Below, one piece after another: positions 7,521-11,704 of a stretch of DNA of 11,704 nucleotides (position 1 is its first letter; every line of letters begins with the position of its first letter). The translations under genes were made by a program, and so were the position numbers. This stretch comes from Candidatus Poribacteria bacterium (lineage in GTDB: Bacteria; Poribacteria; WGA-4E; WGA-3G). Below the pieces are notes generated by a model, which did no database searches, was not told where the DNA came from, and saw nothing but the letters and a program-made list of their open reading frames with translations. The stretch lies in contig RKRO01000557.1 in NCBI GenBank assembly GCA_007571355.1, positions 1-11,704 of the forward strand. The letters are read 5' to 3'.

Positions 7521-7990
7521 AAGTCTCGTGTATAACTCCTCAACCAGAAAACCATCTGCTGATAGATAGTTTTGCTGTCTCTGTATTCAGTTTTTAACCT
7601 TGTTAATTCAGCGTGCGGTCCGTTGATTCGGCTCTGCTTCAGTGCTGGCGAATTGCGGTGCGTATCGCCTTGATATGTGATTTCCACAAGTGGTTTTAGG
7701 TGTGAAACAGCAGCACCGATACCTAACAGATATTCCCAAATAAGTCGAGTTGCACACGTGCTGTTCCTATCCTGAAAGGCAGGCGGTTTATGATCGAATC
7801 GGTAATTTTCTGTGCAGTACGCATTCCCAACGTCCACGGCGCAGTCTGCGTGCCGCATGAGATTTTCTGGTACTTTGCGACTCACAAACAAGACTTCGGA
7901 GCGGTCTTTTTGAAAGAGGAAATCTTGAGCGAGCCATGCACTAACGATAGCATCTAAATCTGGGTTTGCGTGTGTGATAATCCGTTTCAA
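7517..7990 (-). CDS. Short DHH/MYG1-like phosphoesterase-fold protein
   Basis: The 157-residue product begins with ITHANPDLDA (H7, D11, D13), which matches the first metal-binding motif of DHH-type phosphoesterases. It continues with AVDVG (D53) and RFDHK (D66-H67), matching the later DVG and DHH motifs of MYG1-like proteins, here DHK rather than DHH. It is much shorter than full DHH or MYG1 proteins and has no DHHA1-like substrate domain, so catalysis may be limited or a partner may be needed. The start is TTG 7990: no ATG or GTG lies upstream in frame, and TAG at 8011-8009 closes the frame. The ribosome site is weak. It overlaps the next gene by 4 bp and leads the minus-strand run. Substrate is unknown. 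Confidence 0.7.
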   Translation of the reverse strand: MKRIITHANPDLDAIVSAWLAQDFLFQKDRSEVLFVSRKVPENLMRHADCAVDVGNAYCTENYRFDHKPPAFQDRNSTCATRLIWEYLLGIGAAVSHLKPLVEITYQGDTHRNSPALKQSRINGPHAELTRLKTEYRDSKTIYQQMVFWLRSYTRDL

Positions 7991-8014
7991 AGTGCTGTCT
8001 CTGCTTACCTACTT

Positions 8015-8142
8015 ATATAGTAAAGCCCATCATGATTGAAACACATCCTATCGAAACGAGGGCCCTCTGATTCCCCCCTGATAAGGGGGGGAGGGGGGTT
8101 GTCTTCCTAAAAGTGCGCATTTATTTTCGGATTTTACTATAT
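8015..8142. repeat. Inverted-repeat element with palindrome and C6/G7 hairpin
   Basis: ATATAGTAAA at 8015-8024 is exactly inverted at 8133-8142. Inside are the perfect palindrome GAGGGCCCTC (8058-8067) and a C6 run (8073-8078) that pairs with the G7 run at 8085-8091 over a TGATAA loop. A second G6 run follows at 8093-8098. The layout suggests a small non-autonomous mobile or REP-like element. The left arm contributes the -10-like TATATA of the possible reverse promoter. Confidence 0.5.
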
Positions 8143-8470
8143 GGAATCTGTAGAACTCTGTCAAGCATGTCATCCAAATTTTATTACTCAAGAAAGTATA
8201 GCACAGTATACCAATAGATGTCAAACAATTGACGTTTTCAAATTCATTCAAAAAGACAACGCAGACGCTGCCGGAAAAGCCATCAGCAGTACACATTTCA
8301 TTTCTATTCCAAATTAAACTTGCTACAAACACCCCCTATCAGCCTTAAGCCTCGGTATTTTATCTAGAAAATTTGCTTCAGACGAATGGGTTTCTGCCGA
8401 CCAAGTACTGGAAACTATTTCACTTCAGAGTCAACAAAAAAAAATAATTGCAAATAGATCCATTCCGTGA
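8141..8470 (+). pseudogene. Possible decayed gene: one frame broken by a single stop
   Basis: From ATG 8141 one frame runs 58 codons to TAA 8315-8317. Without shifting frame it continues another 50 codons to TGA 8468-8470. The translation looks protein-like: it has a CxxC at 7-10 and ends with a polar, helix-like segment (DEWVSADQVLETISLQ). No ribosome binding site precedes 8141, and the ATG lies in the right arm of the repeat at 8015-8142. A plausible reading is a gene whose 5' end was removed by the repeat and which then gained a nonsense mutation. Chance openness cannot be excluded in this AT-rich stretch. I recognise no family. Confidence 0.28.
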
Positions 8471-8476
8471 TATACT
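8448..8476 (+). promoter_or_regulatory. Promoter of the tat operon
   Basis: A -35 TTGCAA at 8448-8453, a 17-bp spacer, and a -10 TATACT at 8471-8476 preceded by TGA (extended -10). The predicted start is near 8483, giving a leader of about 45 nt before tatA. No second good promoter appears among the five downstream genes, so it likely drives the whole run. Confidence 0.65.
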
Positions 8477-8527
8477 ATAAAAAATGGCCACAAACTGCCA
8501 CATATCATTAAGGGAGGAATGAAGAAC

Positions 8528-8740
8528 ATGGGTATAGGCGGAATGGAAGTCTTTATGATTCTTGTGATCGCGCTTGTCATTTTCGGACCCAAAAAGTTAC
8601 CGGAAATGGGACGTTCGCTCGGAAAAGCTATCCGAGAATTTAAAAGTGCTGGCACTGAACTCCAAGATGAACTCACAAAGGCAGTAGATGAAATCGATAG
8701 GGACACAGAACCGAACATCAAACCTCCGAAGACCTCTTAA
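8528..8740 (+). CDS. tatA: TatA/E family twin-arginine translocase subunit
   Basis: The 70-residue membrane protein forms the pore or membrane-weakening part of the Tat system, which exports folded proteins. Residues 5-19 are the short transmembrane helix, followed by the hinge FGPKKLPEMG (19-28) and an amphipathic helix to about 40 (RSLGKAIREFKSA). The tail is short and acidic. I chose ATG 8528 over ATG 8519: the Shine-Dalgarno GGGAGG at 8512-8517 is 10 nt from 8528 but almost touches 8519. tatC follows after 26 bp. No tatB-like gene is present, which suggests a minimal TatAC system where TatA also serves the TatB role, unless tatB lies elsewhere. Confidence 0.93.
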   Translation: MGIGGMEVFMILVIALVIFGPKKLPEMGRSLGKAIREFKSAGTELQDELTKAVDEIDRDTEPNIKPPKTS

Positions 8741-8766
8741 TCGGTAACACACGAGCGACCTGCACT

Positions 8767-9615
8767 ATGATGGAATCTAACGAATCTACAGAATCAACCG
8801 ATGTCGCAATGACCTTCTGGGAGCATCTCGAAGAACTCCGGAGGCGAATTATCATCTCTGCTATCGCAATCGGTGTTTTTACGATCTTAAGTTTATCCTT
8901 TAGCAAACCCATTGAAAAGGTAATTATGTTCCCACTCGGAACCTCTATGAACACGTTGATCGCAAACGCCATTGACGCTACCATCGGTGCTGAAGGATCA
9001 ATATGGGGTTTTTTCGCAATTACCATGCGTGCCGGGACCTCCAATGTCAACGCGGAACTCATGAAAGTCGGCCCCGTGGAGGCTATCATGGCGTTCTTGA
9101 AATTAGGGATTACCACCGGCATTTTGCTTGCACTCCCCATAATCATTTATCAGGTCTGGGCGTTCGTTTTTCCAGCATTGAGCCGTCAGGAACGCCGATT
9201 CGCGCTACCGCTCTTTCTAATCATCATCATATTCTTCATCCTGGGGGCCACCTTCGCCTATTTTATTGTCACCCCCGTCGTACTACAGTTCTCCGCAGAA
9301 CTGTTTCCTGATATGCCGAATAGATGGGATTTAAAACTTTATATCAACTTCATAACACAGTTAATCTTAGGGTTTGGCCTCGCCTTTGAATTACCGATTG
9401 TGATGGCATTTTTGTCCCGGATCGGAATCATTAACGCACGCGGTTTCCGTGAAAAACAGAGCTATGCTCTATTAGGTATCTGTGTTATGTCGGCACTATT
9501 GACACCTGCGGATCCCACCTCAATGCTACTGATGGCGATCCCGCTCTTCGTTTTGTATCAACTCGGCATTTTCTTTGCCTACCTCGTCGAAAAGGAGTCA
9601 GAAGCGTATGTCTAA
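8767..9615 (+). CDS. tatC: Sec-independent protein translocase TatC
   Basis: The 282-residue protein has six predicted membrane helices (about 28-46, 107-132, 147-172, 192-217, 232-247, 251-272). It acts as the receptor for twin-arginine signal peptides. The cytoplasmic N-terminal motif FWEHLEELRRR (17-27) contains the conserved E23 and R25. FPALSRQERR (135-144) matches the first cytoplasmic loop, E208 the conserved glutamate in helix 4, and LTPADPTS (245-252) the last periplasmic loop. The region between helices 1 and 2 spans about 60 residues, roughly 25 more than in E. coli. ATG 8767 is immediately followed by an in-frame ATG at 8770; the ribosome site is weak, so translation may be coupled to tatA. 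Confidence 0.95.
   Translation: MMESNESTESTDVAMTFWEHLEELRRRIIISAIAIGVFTILSLSFSKPIEKVIMFPLGTSMNTLIANAIDATIGAEGSIWGFFAITMRAGTSNVNAELMKVGPVEAIMAFLKLGITTGILLALPIIIYQVWAFVFPALSRQERRFALPLFLIIIIFFILGATFAYFIVTPVVLQFSAELFPDMPNRWDLKLYINFITQLILGFGLAFELPIVMAFLSRIGIINARGFREKQSYALLGICVMSALLTPADPTSMLLMAIPLFVLYQLGIFFAYLVEKESEAYV
9592..9597 (+). promoter_or_regulatory. Ribosome binding site that sets the zinc-ribbon gene start
   Basis: AAGGAG sits inside the 3' end of tatC, 10 nt before ATG 9608. It favours that start over an in-frame ATG at 9575, which would add 11 unrelated residues and a longer tatC overlap. Confidence 0.75.
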
Positions 9616-10381
9616 CGAGTCTTTAAGACAGCAGCTCGCATTGCTCTATCAACTGCAAGAACGCGACTCGGAACTGTTGTCAATCCATCAAAAACTTCAA
9701 GATATCCCACGCCAGATTGCACAGTTAGAGGCGGGGGTTACCAAGTATGCAGAAGAGGTCAATGTGAAATCGGCAGAACTCGCGGAGGTCGAAAAACAAC
9801 AACGCGCCAAAAACGCCGAACTCGAAATGAACGCAGAGCAACGCGAAAAATATAAAAACGAACAACGATCCGTTACATCCAATGAGGCTTACACCGCCTT
9901 GGAACGACAGATCGAGTTCTTAGACGACAAAGACGCAGAGGCTGAAGACATTATCCTAAACCTCATGGAAGATAACGACCGTTTGAAAGCAGAATTAGAA
10001 GAACTTGAAGCCAAGGCGAAGGAAAAAAAAGAAAACGCCGATACAGATACCCAACAACTCCAACAGGGACTGCGTACATTGGCAGCAGAACGCGATGAAA
10101 AAATGAAAGCACGAAAAGCGTTCCTCCCCCAAATTGATAAAATCCGCAGAGACGAATACCATCGATGGATGAAGGCGCAACTCGCAAGCCAAACCGGCGC
10201 AGCACGAGCGAAAGCAGGATTCATCGCACTCGGCAAAGACGGCACCTGCAGCACCTGCCAGATCGCTATTCAACCCCAAACGCTCAAGGAAGCACAGAAA
10301 TATGAGAAACCTGTTTACTGCTCAAGTTGTAAACGCCTCCTTTACGTCGAACCGGCTACACCCGACATCCCGTTCCCGTAG
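9608..10381 (+). CDS. Coiled-coil protein with C4 zinc ribbon (CT398/FlgZ-like)
   Basis: The 257-residue product has a long alpha-helical coiled coil (about 1-185), rich in Glu, Lys, Gln and Ala. It ends in a zinc ribbon with C214-x2-C217 and C238-x2-C241 (zf-RING_7 type). The SNEAYTAL segment at 91-98 is typical of the family. Characterised relatives are chlamydial CT398 and Helicobacter HP0958/FlgZ, which bind sigma-54 (RpoN); many other members are uncharacterised, so that role is only a hypothesis. The start overlaps tatC by 8 bp, which suggests translational coupling. It is cytoplasmic, with no signal or membrane segment. Confidence 0.88.
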   Translation: MSNESLRQQLALLYQLQERDSELLSIHQKLQDIPRQIAQLEAGVTKYAEEVNVKSAELAEVEKQQRAKNAELEMNAEQREKYKNEQRSVTSNEAYTALERQIEFLDDKDAEAEDIILNLMEDNDRLKAELEELEAKAKEKKENADTDTQQLQQGLRTLAAERDEKMKARKAFLPQIDKIRRDEYHRWMKAQLASQTGAARAKAGFIALGKDGTCSTCQIAIQPQTLKEAQKYEKPVYCSSCKRLLYVEPATPDIPFP

Positions 10382-10450
10382 AGAAAATAGGTATGCCCTG
10401 ACGAGATCCCTAACCTTTTAACAGGAGACAATAGGAGAAACCGACAACCG

Positions 10451-10777
10451 ATGCCCTTTTTTGTTATAGATGAACAGCCAGAAAAAGAGATTTTCGACGG
10501 TGCCAGCATCCGTACCCTTCACGGCGAAAAACTGATGATGTCCTTCGTCAATCTGAAACCGCATAGCATCGTCGCTGAACACAGCCATCCCCACGAACAG
10601 ATGGGAATGGTACTCGAAGGAACATTTGAACTCACCATTGATGGAGAGGCCCGAACCCTTAAAAAAGGGGATGCATACCTCATCCCGTCCAACGTCCAGC
10701 ACAGTGCGAAAGCCTTTGATAAACCCGCCGTCGCACTTGACATCTTTAGCCCACCGAGAGAAGATTACAAACAGTGA
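10451..10777 (+). CDS. Small single-domain cupin
   Basis: The 108-residue product is one conserved beta-barrel. Cupin motif 1 is EHSHPHEQMGMVLEG (43-57), with likely metal ligands H44, H46 and Q50 (or E49). Motif 2 is KGDAYLIPSNVQHS (72-85), with ligand H84. The fold binds a divalent metal; members range from dioxygenases and isomerases to sensors, and nothing here picks a substrate. It is cytoplasmic. The best ribosome site, AGGAG at 10433-10437, is 13 nt from ATG, slightly far. A 69-bp gap separates it from the zinc-ribbon gene, and it overlaps the next gene by 4 bp. Confidence 0.85.
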   Translation: MPFFVIDEQPEKEIFDGASIRTLHGEKLMMSFVNLKPHSIVAEHSHPHEQMGMVLEGTFELTIDGEARTLKKGDAYLIPSNVQHSAKAFDKPAVALDIFSPPREDYKQ

Positions 10778-11529
10778 AAATCTATCACCCCATTCAGGAA
10801 ATTCAGGCATCCGGCATCGCCACTGCTGGGATTAGTCTACGACACGGGGGTGTCAGCCAAGCACCTTATGCATCCCTAAACCTTGGCGAGCACGTCAATG
10901 ACGACCCAAACGCAGTAAAGAAAAATAGAAAGATCCTCTTTCAAGAGACCGGCTTGACAAATCTACATTACTGTCGTCAAATTCACAGTGCTTTTGTCGT
11001 TCATGTCAACAACGAAGCACGGCCAGTCGCGGCGCACGCCCCTGAAGCAGATGCGCTTGTTACTGCACAGCGTGACGTAGCATTGGGTATTTTCACCGCC
11101 GACTGCATCCCAATTTTCGTCTTAGATGTTGAAACACCCGCGATCGGTATTGCCCATGCAGGATGGCGCGGCACATTTGCACGAATAGCCGTGAACACCA
11201 TCACACAAATGGGAACACATTTCGGAACGCGCCCCAACAATTGCCAAATTCATTTAGGACCCGCCATCCAAAAATGTTGTTATACCGTCAGCACAGAACT
11301 GATGACCCAATTCACAGCAGAATTCGGCAGCACCGTCGCCAACGGCACAAACCTCAGTTTACAAACCGCTAATGTCAACCAACTCCTCGAAATAGGTGTG
11401 CCACCAGATGCCATCTCCGTGTCTGAATTCTGTACAGCCTGCCGCACCGATCTATTTTATTCACATCGCGCCGAAAACGGACAGACAGGCAGGATGCTCT
11501 CATTCATCAGACGCAACGCAAAAAACTAA
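10774..11529 (+). CDS. pgeF: Laccase-domain (DUF152/YfiH) protein, PgeF-type
   Basis: The 251-residue product belongs to Cu-oxidase_4. Zinc-site residues are H71 in RQIHS, C111 in TADC and H128 in AHAGWRG, matching E. coli YfiH H71, C107 and H124. Further family blocks are RHGGVS (23-28), HLGPAIQKCCYTV (160-172) and the C-terminal CTACR...FYSHR. Bacterial PgeF has been described as editing peptidoglycan by cleaving UDP-MurNAc-L-Ser errors. The human relative FAMIN/LACC1 acts on purine nucleosides. Specificity here is undetermined. The GTG start shares GTGA with the cupin stop (10774-10777), implying coupled translation. It is cytoplasmic and of normal length. Confidence 0.9.
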   Translation: MKIYHPIQEIQASGIATAGISLRHGGVSQAPYASLNLGEHVNDDPNAVKKNRKILFQETGLTNLHYCRQIHSAFVVHVNNEARPVAAHAPEADALVTAQRDVALGIFTADCIPIFVLDVETPAIGIAHAGWRGTFARIAVNTITQMGTHFGTRPNNCQIHLGPAIQKCCYTVSTELMTQFTAEFGSTVANGTNLSLQTANVNQLLEIGVPPDAISVSEFCTACRTDLFYSHRAENGQTGRMLSFIRRNAKN

Positions 11530-11577
11530 CCCTTTCGATATACCCACACCTATCAGCAACTGTTGAACGATAGCCAA

Positions 11578-11594
11578 TTACCAAAAATTGGTAA
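11578..11594. terminator. Small inverted repeat downstream of pgeF
   Basis: TTACCAA 11578-11584 is exactly inverted at 11588-11594 around AAA. A competing stem pairs CCAATT 11574-11579 with AATTGG 11586-11591. There is no T-run, so terminator function is doubtful. It may be an operator for the promoter just downstream. Confidence 0.3.
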
Positions 11595-11618
11595 CCATTC
11601 ACCTGGCAACCGGAAAAT

Positions 11619-11647
11619 TTGCATTCCCCAGAAAAATATGGTATCAT
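11619..11647 (+). promoter_or_regulatory. Promoter reading out of the window
   Basis: A -35 TTGCAT at 11619-11624, a 17-bp spacer and a -10 TATCAT at 11642-11647 preceded by TGG (extended -10). The start would be near 11654. The gene it serves lies beyond the right edge. Confidence 0.5.
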
Positions 11648-11704
11648 AAAAAAATAACGTAAGCTTATAGTAGATTTTAACGTGAGTGTGATAAAGACTG
11701 AAAG

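Larger units (their letters stand above)
7991..8527. other. Divergent intergenic region of 537 bp
   Basis: This separates the minus-strand genes from the tat operon. It contains a 10-bp inverted-repeat element (8015-8142), a broken reading frame (8141-8470), and the tatA promoter and leader (8448-8527). A weak reverse promoter is possible: TTTCAA at 8041-8036, 16-bp spacer, TATATA at 8019-8014, 23 bp before TTG 7990. Its -35 is poor. Confidence 0.75.

Noticed and set aside
8048..8332. Reverse-strand 94-codon frame in the divergent gap
   Set aside because: Its C-terminal third is a translation of the C/G-rich repeat, it lacks a convincing ribosome site, and it lies opposite the more protein-like broken forward frame.
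9575..9607. Longer N-terminus for the zinc-ribbon protein from ATG 9575
   Set aside because: The extra residues are read from tatC sequence in another frame, and AAGGAG at 9592-9597 is placed for ATG 9608.
1..11704. CRISPR arrays, tRNA or rRNA genes, toxin-antitoxin pairs, phage or defence genes
   Set aside because: I saw no regularly spaced direct repeats, no tRNA or rRNA-like sequence and no gene of those families in either strand.

Overview
This window of about 11.7 kb is an ordinary bacterial chromosomal segment of balanced base composition. The mix of gene families suggests a Candidatus Poribacteria-like or Planctomycetes-like organism. It has two secreted WRG-type PQQ-like beta-propellers, a signal-less GH33 sialidase, a PreP-like M16C metalloprotease, and a two-component tatA-tatC pair followed by a coiled-coil/zinc-ribbon gene. 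That assignment is an inference from protein style only; there is no rRNA or other phylogenetic marker here.

Layout. (1) 2-154 (+): the 3' end of a gene whose C-terminus resembles an adenine-specific DNA methyltransferase. (2) 210-1277 (+): a sialidase with a recognisable full GH33 catalytic set. (3) 1278-1675: a gene-free convergent gap holding an apparently orphan forward promoter, a 13-bp perfect inverted repeat and a long hairpin. (4) 1676-7990 (-): four genes. In transcription order they are a short DHH/MYG1-like protein (TTG start), a secreted PQQ-like propeller overlapping it by 4 bp, a 992-residue M16C peptidase and, after a gap with an IS200/IS605-like palindrome, a second secreted PQQ-like propeller. 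(5) 7991-8527: a divergent gap with an inverted-repeat element containing a C6/G7 hairpin, a probably decayed reading frame and a strong promoter for the tat genes. (6) 8528-11529 (+): a compact run tatA, tatC, C4 zinc-ribbon coiled-coil gene, cupin and a laccase-domain (PgeF/YfiH) gene, with 8-bp (tatC/zinc-ribbon) and 4-bp (cupin/pgeF) overlaps. (7) 11530-11704: a small inverted repeat and a well-formed promoter pointing out of the window.

How the genes may work together. TatA and TatC would form a minimal twin-arginine translocon. The two propellers carry Sec-type signals without a twin-arginine motif, so they are not obvious Tat cargo. The minus-strand genes pair exported propellers with a cytoplasmic oligopeptidase; the order suggests co-transcription, but no shared pathway can be proved. 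Three well-formed promoters (1390-1418, 8448-8476, 11619-11647) share one design: a TTGnAn -35, a 17-bp spacer and an extended TGn -10.

I found no clear new multi-gene system. The most interesting parts are intergenic: the possible structured transcript between 1425 and 1662, and the repeat plus broken reading frame at 8015-8470.
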